Origin: JAJXXT01 sp963764465 | GTDB lineage: Bacteria > Pseudomonadota > Alphaproteobacteria > Acetobacterales > Acetobacteraceae | Direction of reading: 5' to 3' | Length of the DNA stretch: 64,000 nt | NCBI GenBank assembly: GCA_963764465.1 | Contig: CAVXSO010000007.1 | Coordinates: forward strand, 310,001 to 374,000 | In this document: in pieces, positions 43,049 to 52,165 of the stretch | How the letters are laid out: the number at the start of each line of letters is the position of its first letter | Numbering within the stretch: the first letter of the stretch is position 1 | The notes under the pieces: generated by a model | Told to the model about the DNA's origin: nothing | Databases searched by the model: none | What the model saw: the letters and a program-made list of their open reading frames with translations, nothing else | Made by a program: the position numbers and the translations under genes

Positions 43049-45069
43049 CAGCGCAGCTCCATAGCGATGTTACCGAGTTCGTCGATCGTGGCATCCCAGC
43101 CCGGCGGCACCAGCACCGTGCAGTCCGGCTGCACGACAATCGCGGGGCCGACAAAATGGGCGCCGGGATCGAGATCGGCGCGCGCCAGCAGCCTCGCCTG
43201 GCGCGTCTGCCCGCCGAGCCAGATCGGGATTTCCCCAAGCGTTGCCGCCACATGCGGCCGCGCGTCGCGACGCGGCAGGGTGAGCGGCGGGGCAGGACGC
43301 GTCGCGGAGACACGCAGGCTTACCACCTGCAATGGCGCACCGGGTTCCGCGTGGCCGAACTGGCGTTCATGCTCGGCATGGAAAGCGTCAGCGAGGGCTT
43401 CGACATCCAGGGCGTCGCCGAAGGGCACAGTGATCTCGAAGGACTGGCCGCGATAGCGGATATCCGCGGCACGGCGCATCTCTGTCTCGCCAGGTCCCGC
43501 CATCTCGGCCACGGTGGCCGCTGCACCGCGACCGAGTTCATCAAGCGTCGCCAGCATCGCGGGCCAGGATGACGCCTCCAGCGGCAGCAGCACGGTGCGC
43601 ATCGCGTCACGGCGGATCGCGGAGGTGAGCGCCCCGAGCGCGCACAGCGTCCCCGGCGAGGCAGGCACCAGCACGCGACGCATTCCCGCGGTCTCGGCGA
43701 GCAGGGCCGCGAGCATCGGGCCGGCGCCGCCGAAAGGAATCAGCGTCAGCTCGCTGGCATGGGCGCCAGCGCGGGCGAGAAGCTGCTCGATCGGGATCAG
43801 CATGCCGCTGATCGCAACATCGAGCACGCCCTCGGCCAGTGCCGGCAGCGTCAGGCCGAGGCGCTCGGCGATGGGGCGCGCCGCTGCCTCCGCGAGCGCC
43901 GGCTTAGGGTCGATGGCACCAAAGCCGAGCATGCCATGCCCCAGAATTCCACAGAGCAAGGCTGCGTCCGTGACCGTGAACGCCTCCCCGCCACGGCCAA
44001 AACAGGCAGGCCCGGGTGTCGATCCCGCGCTTTGCGGGCCGACCTGCAGCACGCCCTGCCCGTCTATCCACGCGATTGATCCGCCACCCTGGCCCGAGGA
44101 CGCAACCGCCACGGTGGTGGTGGCGAGCGGGTAGAGACCGATCTCGATGCCCGCCGAATAGGAGGGCGCGCCATCGACGAGCAGCGCCACGTCGGCGCTG
44201 GTGCCGCCCATGTCGAGCGTCAGCGCCGCGTGCACGCCGGCGGCGCGTGCCACGACACCGGCGCCGACAACGCCCGAGGCGGTGCCCGACAGCAGCATGC
44301 CAACGCAATCCCGCCTGCCCTGCGCGGCACTCATCGTGCCGCCGGCCGAGGTGGTGAGCAGCAAGGGCGCTGCGATCCGCGCCTGTTTCAGTTCGTCCTC
44401 GACACGTTCGAGATAGGCGGCGATGCGTGGATGCACGTAGGCATTGAGGACAGCAGTGCTTGTACGCTCGTATTCGCGGATCGCGGGCCAGACGGTGCTG
44501 GCGCAGAACACGGCGAGCGTGGGGTCGAGCCCCGCGATCATCGCCGCCACCTCGCGTTCATGCGCCGGGTTGCGCCAGGCGTGCAGGAGGGAGACGACGA
44601 TGCCGACACAACCCGCAGCCCGCGCCGCGGCGAGCGCGGCCGCGACATCGCCAGCGTCCGGCGCCAGCAGCGTCTCGCCCTCGGCGCTCATGCGCTCGCG
44701 TACACCGAACACGTGCTCGCGCGGCACCAGGGGCGGCGGGCGCTCGCAGAACAGGCTGTAGGGATTGGGCATGCGCAGGCGCGCCAGCTCCAGCATGTCG
44801 GTAAAGCCTGCCGTGGTGAGCAGCGCGATGTCGGCACCACGGCGCTGGATGATGGTGTTGACGCCGACCGTCGTGCCATGGACGAAGCGCGCGACCGAGG
44901 CGGCGTCCAGCCCCTCCGCCTTGAGACGACGCAGGCCGGCACCGACATCGCGGCCGGGATCGTCCGGGGTGGTCAGCACCTTGAGCGTGAGGAGCTGGCC
45001 GGTTTCCGATTCCAGCGCCACGAAATCAGCAAAGGTGCCGCCGATATCGGCGCCGATCATCCAGGTCAT
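43048..45069 (-). CDS. hyuA: Hydantoinase A / oxoprolinase-type alpha subunit
   Basis: A 673-residue ATP-binding subunit of the actin/HSP70-like fold. It opens WMIGADIGGTFADFVALE and has LTLDMGGTSADVALLVDG in the middle, the two phosphate-binding loops of hydantoinase A proteins; IPFGGAGPMLAALLAE is a third conserved patch. It uses ATP to activate a cyclic amide for ring opening by HyuB. It is followed by hyuB (1-bp overlap) and preceded by a fused ABC ATPase, so the imported compound is likely its substrate, such as a hydantoin, oxoproline or related lactam. Confidence 0.93.
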   Translation of the reverse strand: MTWMIGADIGGTFADFVALESETGQLLTLKVLTTPDDPGRDVGAGLRRLKAEGLDAASVARFVHGTTVGVNTIIQRRGADIALLTTAGFTDMLELARLRMPNPYSLFCERPPPLVPREHVFGVRERMSAEGETLLAPDAGDVAAALAAARAAGCVGIVVSLLHAWRNPAHEREVAAMIAGLDPTLAVFCASTVWPAIREYERTSTAVLNAYVHPRIAAYLERVEDELKQARIAAPLLLTTSAGGTMSAAQGRRDCVGMLLSGTASGVVGAGVVARAAGVHAALTLDMGGTSADVALLVDGAPSYSAGIEIGLYPLATTTVAVASSGQGGGSIAWIDGQGVLQVGPQSAGSTPGPACFGRGGEAFTVTDAALLCGILGHGMLGFGAIDPKPALAEAAARPIAERLGLTLPALAEGVLDVAISGMLIPIEQLLARAGAHASELTLIPFGGAGPMLAALLAETAGMRRVLVPASPGTLCALGALTSAIRRDAMRTVLLPLEASSWPAMLATLDELGRGAAATVAEMAGPGETEMRRAADIRYRGQSFEITVPFGDALDVEALADAFHAEHERQFGHAEPGAPLQVVSLRVSATRPAPPLTLPRRDARPHVAATLGEIPIWLGGQTRQARLLARADLDPGAHFVGPAIVVQPDCTVLVPPGWDATIDELGNIAMELR

Positions 45070-45094
45070 GCGCGAACCTTACGTCTTGGCAACA

Positions 45095-46957
45095 TCATTC
45101 GAGCCGGGATGTGGCGGGCGCCGCCTCAGCGGATTGCAGCGCCGCCAGCGCCTCCTCCTGGTTCAGTTCTTCCTCGGTCCGGTGACAGAGGATGGTGCCG
45201 CCCTTCGAGAAATGGCGCAGCGGCGGCGCCGTACGGTCGCAGACCCCCTCGATGCGCAGCGCGCAGCGCCGGAAGAAGGCGCAGGGGCGGACGCCGTCAT
45301 CGAGTGTCGGTTCGCCGGCGGCTTCACGCAGATGCAGCGGCGCGACTTCGTCGAGCCAGCCCTGGCGCAGCTGCGGCACCGAGGAGAGCAGCAGGTCCGT
45401 GTACGGGTGGCGGGGCACTTGCTGCAGCGCCGCGCGGGACCCCAGCTCGACCCGTTGGCCGGCGTAAAGGATCATGATGTCGTCGCAGATAGCGCGCACC
45501 GTCGAGAGATCGTGGCTGATGAACATCATCGCCAACCCGAGCTCGCGGCGCAGCTCCGCGAGCAGTTCGAGCACCGCGGCACCGACGACCGTGTCCAGCG
45601 CCGAGGTCACCTCGTCGCAGAGCAGCAGCCGAGGCTCGGCGGCCAGCGCGCGGGCGAGGTTCACGCGCTGCTTCTGCCCACCCGAAAGCTCCTCCGGGTA
45701 GCGCTGCGCCAGCACCCCGGGCAGCCGCACCATGTCCAGCAGCTCCGCCACGCGGCGCCGTGCCGCCGCGCCGCCCATACCGTGATAGAAGCGTAACGGT
45801 CGCGCCAGGATCGCGCCCACCAGGCGCGCCGGGTTCAGGGCCGTGTCGGCGGACTGGAACACGATCTGCACAGCGCGCAGCTGCGCGCGGGTGCGGTCCT
45901 CTACCCGTGCCGGCAGGGCTGCACCATCCATGGCGATGCGACCGCCGGCGGGCGGCAGCAGCCCGGCGATCACGCGCGCGAGCGTGCTCTTGCCGCAACC
46001 CAACTCGCCGATGACGCCGAGCACCTGACCCGGCGCGATGGTGAAGCTTACGCCGTGCAGGACCGGGATCAGCGCGCGCCCCAGGCCGCCATACCCGGCG
46101 GTGAGGTCCGTGACGTCGAGCAGCGGCGGTGCGGTCGGCGCGGTGGCCTCGGGTATGCCGCGGGGCTCCGCAGCAGCCAGCAGGCTCTGCGTATAGGGAT
46201 GTTGGGCATTGCCGAGGATTGCGCTGGTCTCGCCCGTTTCCCGCGCCTCGCCGCCCTGCATCACCACGATGCGGTCGGCGACTTGTGCGACGACCGCGAG
46301 ATCATGGGAGATGTAGAGGGCGGTGGTGTGAAGCTCCCGCACCACGCGCTTGAAGGCGCGCAGCACCTCGACCTGCGTGGTGACGTCGAGCGCGGTGCTG
46401 GGCTCGTCGAGCACCACGAGCTCCGGCTCGGTGATGAGCGCCATCGCTGCCATCACGCGTTGCAGCTGCCCGCCGGAAACCTGGTGGGGAAAGCGTTCGC
46501 CGATGCGATCCGGGTCCGGCAGGGCGAGGGCGCGAAACAGATCGCGCGCCTTCGCCTGGGCCTGCCGGCGCGTCATCAGCCCGTGGATCAGCGCCGGCTC
46601 GATCACCTGGCTCATCAGGCGCTGGGCCGGGTTGAACGCCGCGGCGGCGCTCTGGGCGACGTAGCTCACCTTGGCGCCCCGGAAACCGGCAAGCTGCGGC
46701 CGCGACAGCGCGAGCACGTCCGTGGTCCCGACGCGCACACGCCCGCCGGCGATGCGGCAGCCCGGGCGCGCGTAGCCGAGCAGCGCCAATCCCGCCGTCG
46801 TCTTACCGGAACCGGATTCGCCGATCAGCGCCAGCACCTCGCCGCGCGCGATGCCGAAGCTGAGATCGCGCACGATCGGCGTGGCCATTGCGCCCTTGGC
46901 GCCGACGGTGACCAGGAGGTCCGTCACCTCGACATGCGGGGCCGTGTTATCCGCCAT
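45095..46957 (-). CDS. Fused double ABC ATPase (DppD-DppF type)
   Basis: A 620-residue protein containing two complete ABC ATPase domains. Domain 1 has Walker A GESGSGKTT (about 46-54), signature VSGGQLQRV and Walker B LVVLDEPSTALD. Domain 2 has Walker A GELGCGKST (about 317-325), signature LSGGQKQRVNLARAL and Walker B LLLCDEVTSALD. The C-terminal region after domain 2 carries the oligopeptide-transporter extension with cysteines (FFRRCALRIEGVCD). It powers the importer formed by the two permeases just upstream. It overlaps the second permease gene by 11 bp. Confidence 0.94.
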   Translation of the reverse strand: MADNTAPHVEVTDLLVTVGAKGAMATPIVRDLSFGIARGEVLALIGESGSGKTTAGLALLGYARPGCRIAGGRVRVGTTDVLALSRPQLAGFRGAKVSYVAQSAAAAFNPAQRLMSQVIEPALIHGLMTRRQAQAKARDLFRALALPDPDRIGERFPHQVSGGQLQRVMAAMALITEPELVVLDEPSTALDVTTQVEVLRAFKRVVRELHTTALYISHDLAVVAQVADRIVVMQGGEARETGETSAILGNAQHPYTQSLLAAAEPRGIPEATAPTAPPLLDVTDLTAGYGGLGRALIPVLHGVSFTIAPGQVLGVIGELGCGKSTLARVIAGLLPPAGGRIAMDGAALPARVEDRTRAQLRAVQIVFQSADTALNPARLVGAILARPLRFYHGMGGAAARRRVAELLDMVRLPGVLAQRYPEELSGGQKQRVNLARALAAEPRLLLCDEVTSALDTVVGAAVLELLAELRRELGLAMMFISHDLSTVRAICDDIMILYAGQRVELGSRAALQQVPRHPYTDLLLSSVPQLRQGWLDEVAPLHLREAAGEPTLDDGVRPCAFFRRCALRIEGVCDRTAPPLRHFSKGGTILCHRTEEELNQEEALAALQSAEAAPATSRLE

Positions 46958-47792
46958 GGTTGCGGTTCCCGCGGCCGGGCAGGTTGTCGATCAGCAGATT
47001 GACCGAGACCGTCAGGATCGCGATCGCGACGGCGGGAACGATCACGGCCGGCGCGCCGGCGCTCAGCCCCTCGATGTTCTCGCGCACCATGCCGCCCCAA
47101 TCGGAATAGGGCGGTTGGATTCCGAGGCCGAGAAAGCTGAGGCTGCTCAGCAGCAGCACGATGAAGACGAAGCGCAGGCCGAAATCGGTCAGCACCGGCA
47201 TGACCATGTTGGGCAGGATCTCCCCCAGCATGATCGCGCCGCCGCCCTCGCCGCGCGCGCGGGCCGCTTTGACGAAGTCCGCGGCGCTGAGGTCGACGGC
47301 CACCGAACGAGCCAGGCGATAACTGCCGGGCGCGTAGATCACGGCCGCGGTGACCACGAGCACCGTGACCGAGGAGCCCAGCGAGGCGACGACGACGAGG
47401 CTGAAGATCAGCGTCGGCAGCGAAATGAGCGTGTCCATCGCGCGGCTCAATGCCGCGTCGAGCGAGCCACCGCGCACGGCGGCGAGCATGCCGAGCAGCG
47501 TGCCGGCCGACGAGGCAATGAGCGTTGCCGGCAACGCGACGCCGATCGTGTAGCGCGCGCCGACCAGCACCCGGCTCAACATGTCGCGACCGAGATAATC
47601 CGTGCCCAGCGGCCAGGCGGCACTCATCGGCGCGAAGATCGTGCGCGAAACGATGGCGCCTTCCGGATGCGGTGCCAGGACCGGCCCGAACAACGCCAGC
47701 AGGAGACAGGCGGCGACCACACTGCCCGCGCCGATGGCGATCGGCGATGGAGGTGCATGGCGCCGCCGCGAGGGCGCTGGCGCGTCGCTCAT
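46947..47792 (-). CDS. ABC dipeptide/nickel-type permease, DppC-like
   Basis: A 281-residue inner-membrane permease with an N-terminal helix, the GTDYLGRDMLSRVLVGAR segment common to DppC/NikC, and the EAA-like loop SAADFVKAARARGEGGGAIM. The ATG at 47792 is favoured over the GTG at 47801 because GAGG lies 8 nt upstream of it. It pairs with the DppB-like permease encoded just before. Confidence 0.92.
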   Translation of the reverse strand: MSDAPAPSRRRHAPPSPIAIGAGSVVAACLLLALFGPVLAPHPEGAIVSRTIFAPMSAAWPLGTDYLGRDMLSRVLVGARYTIGVALPATLIASSAGTLLGMLAAVRGGSLDAALSRAMDTLISLPTLIFSLVVVASLGSSVTVLVVTAAVIYAPGSYRLARSVAVDLSAADFVKAARARGEGGGAIMLGEILPNMVMPVLTDFGLRFVFIVLLLSSLSFLGLGIQPPYSDWGGMVRENIEGLSAGAPAVIVPAVAIAILTVSVNLLIDNLPGRGNRNHGG

Positions 47793-47802
47793 GATGGGCA
47801 CC

Positions 47803-48807
47803 TCATCGGTGGCGCAACCGGGGATTGGCCAGCAGTGCCACGACGTCGGCCACCAGCACCAGCAGGAGGTAGGCGGTGCAGAAGATCATGGCGCAGGCCT
47901 GCACCAACGGCATGTCCCGCGTGCTCACCGCATCGACCATCAGCTTCGCCAACCCTGGATAGTCGAACACGGTTTCGACGATGATGACGCCGCCTAGCAG
48001 GAAGGACAGGCTGAGGGCGACGGCATTGGCGACCGGGCCGAGCGCGTTCGGCAGCGCGTGCCGCAGCACCAGCCGCACCGGACGCACGCCTTTCAGCAAC
48101 GCCATCTCCACATACGAAGAGGAGAGCGTGTTCACCAGGGCGGCGCGCGTCATCCGCGCCATCTGTGCGAAGATCGCGATCGAGAGGGTTGCGACCGGCA
48201 GCGCATAGGCACGCAGCAGGTCCGCGAAATCGGCACCACGCGGCACCAGCGACAGCGCGGGCAACCAGCGCAGCCTGACCGCGAAGATCAGCACCGCGAG
48301 AGTCGCGAACAGAAATTCCGGTATCGACACGGTCGCGATGGTCAAGACATTGACAATGCGATCATAGGCCGAGCCACGCCAGATCGCGGCAGTCATGCCG
48401 ACCAGAAGCGCCAGCGGCACGGTCACCAGGGTCGTGAACAGGGCCAGGTGCAGCGAGTTCGCGAGCCTGCGCCCGACCAGGCTCGCCACGTCCATGCCGT
48501 TGACGAGGGAGCGCCCGGCATCGCCGTGCAGCAATCCCCACAGCCAATGCAGGTAGCGCAGCCAGGCAGGCTGATCGAGGTGCAGCGCCGCGCGCAGGCC
48601 GGCCAGCGCCTCCGGCGTGGCACCTTGGCCAAGCACCATCTGCGCGACATCGCCCGGCAGCAGCTCGGTGCCGGCGAAGACCAGCACCGAGACCGTGAGC
48701 AGCAGCAGCAGGCTGATCGCGATGCGCCGGGCAAGCAGCGCGGCGAGCGCCGGCGGAGCGCCGAGTGGGCGCCGCCGCAGAACGCTGGCCGCAGCACCCT
48801 CAGCCAT
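47803..48807 (-). CDS. ABC dipeptide/nickel-type permease, DppB-like
   Basis: A 334-residue permease. It has the N-terminal LLLTVSVLVFAGTELLPGD helix of DppB/OppB proteins and the cytoplasmic loop SSSYVEMALLKGVRPVRLVL, followed by HALPNALGPV, the ATPase docking site. Six helices are visible. The ATG at 48807 overlaps the end of the binding-protein gene by 8 bp. Together with DppC and the fused ATPase it forms a complete importer. Confidence 0.93.
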   Translation of the reverse strand: MAEGAAASVLRRRPLGAPPALAALLARRIAISLLLLLTVSVLVFAGTELLPGDVAQMVLGQGATPEALAGLRAALHLDQPAWLRYLHWLWGLLHGDAGRSLVNGMDVASLVGRRLANSLHLALFTTLVTVPLALLVGMTAAIWRGSAYDRIVNVLTIATVSIPEFLFATLAVLIFAVRLRWLPALSLVPRGADFADLLRAYALPVATLSIAIFAQMARMTRAALVNTLSSSYVEMALLKGVRPVRLVLRHALPNALGPVANAVALSLSFLLGGVIIVETVFDYPGLAKLMVDAVSTRDMPLVQACAMIFCTAYLLLVLVADVVALLANPRLRHR

Positions 48808-50389
48808 TCACCCAGACATTCTGGGCAAAGTTGTAGCCCATCATGTTGCCGGTCGGCACCGGATGCATGCCCTTCACGCGCGTCGAGTAGGCATCGAGGT
48901 TGCTGATGAAGACGGGAATGCCGATCCCGGCCTCGTCGCTGATGAGCTTCTGCATCTCCGCGTACATCTCCTTGCGCTTGGCAGCATCTGTCTCCGCACG
49001 CGAGGCGACAAGCAGTTTGTCGAAGGTGGGGTTCTTCCAGCGGCTCTCGTTCCAGGGAGCGGTGGACTGGAAAAACAGGGTCAGCAGGATGTTGGCGGTG
49101 GGGCGCGGGTTGATGTTGCCGTAGGTGAAGGGCGCCTTGAGCCAATAGTTGGACCAGAAGCCATCCGCGGGCACACGCTGGATTTCGATATCGAAGCCGA
49201 TGCTGCGCGCGGTGTTCTGCAGGATCACCGCCATGTCCGGCGAACCGGTGGCGGCAACGGAGCTGACCAGCTGCAGCTTCGTGTTGAGCATGCCCGCCTT
49301 CTTGAGGTGGAATTTCGCTCGATCGAGATCGAGCTTGCGCTGCGGCAGGCTGGCGTCGAAATACGGATTGGCCGGCGCGATCGGCTGGTCGTTGCCGATC
49401 GTCGCGTAGCCGAGGAAGATACTGTCTCGGATCTTCTCGCGGTCCTGGAGGTACTTCATCGCCATAATGAAGTCCGGGTTGCCGGTCTGCGGCGCGTCCG
49501 TGTGCATGATGAGATCGGTGTAGTTACCGGCCGCGGTATCCAGCACCGCGAAGCCCTTGGCCGCCTTGATCTGCCGCGTGGCGAGCGGGGTGATGCCGCT
49601 GGCGATGTCGATGTCGCCAGAGAGCAGCGCGTTGACGCGCGCGGCATCATCCGTGATGCCGAAGAACGTCACCTCGTCCACGTACGGCTTGCCGTTGTGG
49701 AAATAGTGCGGGTTGCGCACGGCGACAGAGCGAACGCCGGGATTGAACTCCTTGACCACGAATGGCCCGGTGCCGATGCCCTTGGAGAAATCCCTCGTCC
49801 CGTCCTTGACGATGACCATCTGATAGATGGCCAGCAGCGTCGGCAGTTCCGGGTTCGGCGCATCGAGGGTGATCTGCACCTCGAGCGGGCCAGTCGCCTT
49901 GATAGTCTGCATCTGGGTCGCGATCGGTCGCACGACGGAGCTGGTCGCTGGATCCTTGTGGCGGGCGAGCGAGAAGACGACGTCGGCCGAGGTGAAGGGC
50001 GAGCCGTCGTGGAACGTAATGCCCTTGCGCAGCTTGATCACCCAGTTCGTCGCGTCCTTGCTCTCGACGGTCTCCGCCAGGTCCGGCAGCGGGTTGAGGT
50101 GCTCATCGAAGACCGTGAGCCCGTTGTAGAACATGAACAGGCGCGAATAGTCGGTGGAGTTGCTGGCGTGCGCCGGGTCGAGCGTGTCCTTGGTGGAGGA
50201 CGCGTACCCGGCGACGACGAGCTTGCCGCCACGCTTGGGGGCGTCGGCGCGCGCGGGCAGCACGAGGCCACCAGCGGAGACCAGGCCGCCGGCCATGGCC
50301 ATGCCCAGCAGCGAGCGGCGGGAGGTGCGGGGGTGGTCCGCTCGCGGCGCGACGCCGTCGGGAAACTTCGGCAGAAGGTCGTCAGACAT
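48800..50389 (-). CDS. ABC peptide/nickel-type substrate-binding protein, Tat-exported
   Basis: A 529-residue family-5 extracellular binding protein. It has a twin-arginine signal (TSRRSLLGMAMAGG, Arg 24-25) with probable cleavage after ARA near residue 48. The mature part starts with KRGGKLVVAGYASSTKDTLD, and GITFHDGSPFTSADVVFSL is the signature of the DppA/OppA/NikA group. The ATG at 50389 is preferred; another in-frame ATG lies 4 codons upstream at 50401. It is the first gene of the seven-gene import-hydantoinase-oxidase operon. The ligand may be a small peptide, a hydantoin or a related amide. Confidence 0.93.
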   Translation of the reverse strand: MSDDLLPKFPDGVAPRADHPRTSRRSLLGMAMAGGLVSAGGLVLPARADAPKRGGKLVVAGYASSTKDTLDPAHASNSTDYSRLFMFYNGLTVFDEHLNPLPDLAETVESKDATNWVIKLRKGITFHDGSPFTSADVVFSLARHKDPATSSVVRPIATQMQTIKATGPLEVQITLDAPNPELPTLLAIYQMVIVKDGTRDFSKGIGTGPFVVKEFNPGVRSVAVRNPHYFHNGKPYVDEVTFFGITDDAARVNALLSGDIDIASGITPLATRQIKAAKGFAVLDTAAGNYTDLIMHTDAPQTGNPDFIMAMKYLQDREKIRDSIFLGYATIGNDQPIAPANPYFDASLPQRKLDLDRAKFHLKKAGMLNTKLQLVSSVAATGSPDMAVILQNTARSIGFDIEIQRVPADGFWSNYWLKAPFTYGNINPRPTANILLTLFFQSTAPWNESRWKNPTFDKLLVASRAETDAAKRKEMYAEMQKLISDEAGIGIPVFISNLDAYSTRVKGMHPVPTGNMMGYNFAQNVWVNG

Positions 50390-50531
50390 GGTGAGCCCCA
50401 TTTGCTGTTTGGCGGCCAACCTGGCCGCGATGTCGACGGTAGGAAGCGGGTCTGCGCAGTTTTCGCCGTAATACCCCCTGGCCCGGCACGATCTGCTCTT
50501 TCGTGCCGGGGTTCCGCAGTGTCGCGCGGCC

Positions 50532-51266
50532 TCAGGCTTTGACCATGCGCAGATTGCCGGCTTCGGCGATATCGGCGAGCTCGGCCAGGGTTGCGACATG
50601 GTAGTGCGGCTCGGTCCGCGCCGCGGCGGCGATGGTGCCGCCATGGCCCTGCCCCATGCGCCGCTCGACCCAGGCAACCGTATAGCCGAGGCGCCGCGCG
50701 ACACCGATGTCGTGGTACTGGCTCTGTGCGACGTGCAGGATGTCGTGCATGCCATGGCCGTCGCGGCTGAGCCGGCCTCGGGCAAAGGCGAAATAGGCGG
50801 GGTCGGGCTTCTCGCAAAGCGCCTCGTCCACGCTCGCGGTGTCGTCGAAGGGCGAGCCCAGCGTCTCGATCATCGGGTCAAGCGCCCAGCGCCGCGCGTT
50901 GGTCATGGCGACCAGCTTGTAGCGTCGCCGCAGCCGGCGCAGCGCCTCCGGCGCGTCGGCGAAGGCGGGCCACGAGCGGCTCGCATCGCGGAAGGCGCGG
51001 GCGATCGCGACATCCTGGGGAGCGGCAAATTGCGGCGCGATGATGCCGTAGACCCGTTCCAGATCGTCGGGGAACAGCCAGGCATCCTTGTTGCCCCGGG
51101 CCAGCCGGTAGGCGTCCAGGATCGCGCTGTCGTCGGCCCGCACCCCCGCCCGACCCCAGGCCGCGTGCAGGAAATCAAGAATTCCAGTTTCGAAATCGAT
51201 AAGCGTGCCGACCACGTCGAAGGTCAGCACCTTAGGCTCTTCATTTGCCTTCCCGTCGCCCGCCAT
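50532..51266 (-). CDS. HAD-superfamily hydrolase (haloacid dehalogenase type II-like)
   Basis: A 244-residue HAD enzyme. Motif I is LTFDVVGTLIDF with the nucleophile Asp17. Motif II is VAMTNARR, the Lys of motif III is in CEKPDPAYF, and the acidic motif IV appears as HVAQSQYHDIG. It resembles L-2-haloacid dehalogenases and related phosphatases. The chosen ATG at 51266 has GGGAG 7 nt upstream; the longer frame to 51434 enters the divergent promoter region. It ends 142 bp before the binding-protein gene and could be transcribed with it. Confidence 0.86.
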   Translation of the reverse strand: MAGDGKANEEPKVLTFDVVGTLIDFETGILDFLHAAWGRAGVRADDSAILDAYRLARGNKDAWLFPDDLERVYGIIAPQFAAPQDVAIARAFRDASRSWPAFADAPEALRRLRRRYKLVAMTNARRWALDPMIETLGSPFDDTASVDEALCEKPDPAYFAFARGRLSRDGHGMHDILHVAQSQYHDIGVARRLGYTVAWVERRMGQGHGGTIAAAARTEPHYHVATLAELADIAEAGNLRMVKA

Positions 51267-51471
51267 CGCGCTTCTCCCGTTCGCGAGTTTCACGCCAAGG
51301 TTCATCGTGGCGGTAACACGCGGCAATGGCTTCCCGGCGGGGCGCGACGCAAGCCATGCCGTACAAGGCGGCAAAATCGGCAGGATCGATCGTGGCGAGC
51401 CTTCTTCCGCGACCACGCGGCGCCGCGTGGACACCTAGCATCCCATGACGACATCGGGGAGGATCGCCGGC

Positions 51472-52140
51472 ATGACCGAACTCAGGCCCAAATACATCAC
51501 CTTCGACTGCTACGGCACCCTGACTTGGTTTCGCATCGGGGACATGACGCGCGAGATGCTGGCTGAGCGCGTGCCGGCCGGGACGATGGACGCGTTCATC
51601 CGCGACTTCTCCGCCTACCGGCTCGATGAAGTACTGGGCGCCTGGAAGCCCTATGTCGACGTGATCAAGAACGCGCTGGAGCGAACCTGCAAGCGGCACG
51701 CGATCCCCTTCGTGGAGGCCGAGGGTCAGCGCCTTTACGATGCCGTACCAACCTGGGGCCCGCATCCCGACGTGACGGAGCCGTTGCGCCGCGTCGCCGC
51801 GCGCTATCCGCTGGTCATCCTGTCGAACGCGTCAAACGACCAGATCCTTCATAACGTCAGCTTACTCGGTGCGCCGTTCCACGCCGTGTTCACCGCCGAG
51901 CAGGCGCAATCCTACAAGCCGCGGATGCGCGGCTTCGAGTACATGATGGATCGGCTCGGCGCGAAGCCGGAGGAGCTGCTGCATGTTTCCTCCAGCCTGC
52001 GATACGACCTGATGACGGCCCAAGATCTGGGCATTCGCGACAAGGTCTTCGTCAACCGAGGCCACGATCCCTCCAATCCCGCCTATGGCTATCACGAGGT
52101 CTCCGATATCGGTGGCCTCGCGCGGCTGCTGGGGGTCTGA
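51472..52140 (+). CDS. HAD-superfamily hydrolase (haloacid dehalogenase type II-like)
   Basis: A 222-residue enzyme related to the previous HAD but only distantly similar to it. Motif I is ITFDCYGTLTWF (Asp12), motif II VILSNASND, motif III Lys in QSYKPRMRGF, and the terminal acidic motif is in VSSSLRYDLMTAQDLG. GGGGAGG lies before the ATG at 51472; the upstream ATG at 51445 is less well placed. It is divergent from the other HAD gene and is followed by a DAO-type oxidase. A dehalogenase or phosphatase role cannot be separated from sequence. Confidence 0.86.
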   Translation: MTELRPKYITFDCYGTLTWFRIGDMTREMLAERVPAGTMDAFIRDFSAYRLDEVLGAWKPYVDVIKNALERTCKRHAIPFVEAEGQRLYDAVPTWGPHPDVTEPLRRVAARYPLVILSNASNDQILHNVSLLGAPFHAVFTAEQAQSYKPRMRGFEYMMDRLGAKPEELLHVSSSLRYDLMTAQDLGIRDKVFVNRGHDPSNPAYGYHEVSDIGGLARLLGV

Positions 52141-52165
52141 TGCCTCGCTTGCGGGTTGTTTCGCG

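Noticed and set aside
48617..50542. Plus-strand open frame of 641 codons
   Set aside because: It is antisense to the binding-protein gene, which has a Tat signal and family signature. No motif is seen in the plus-strand product.
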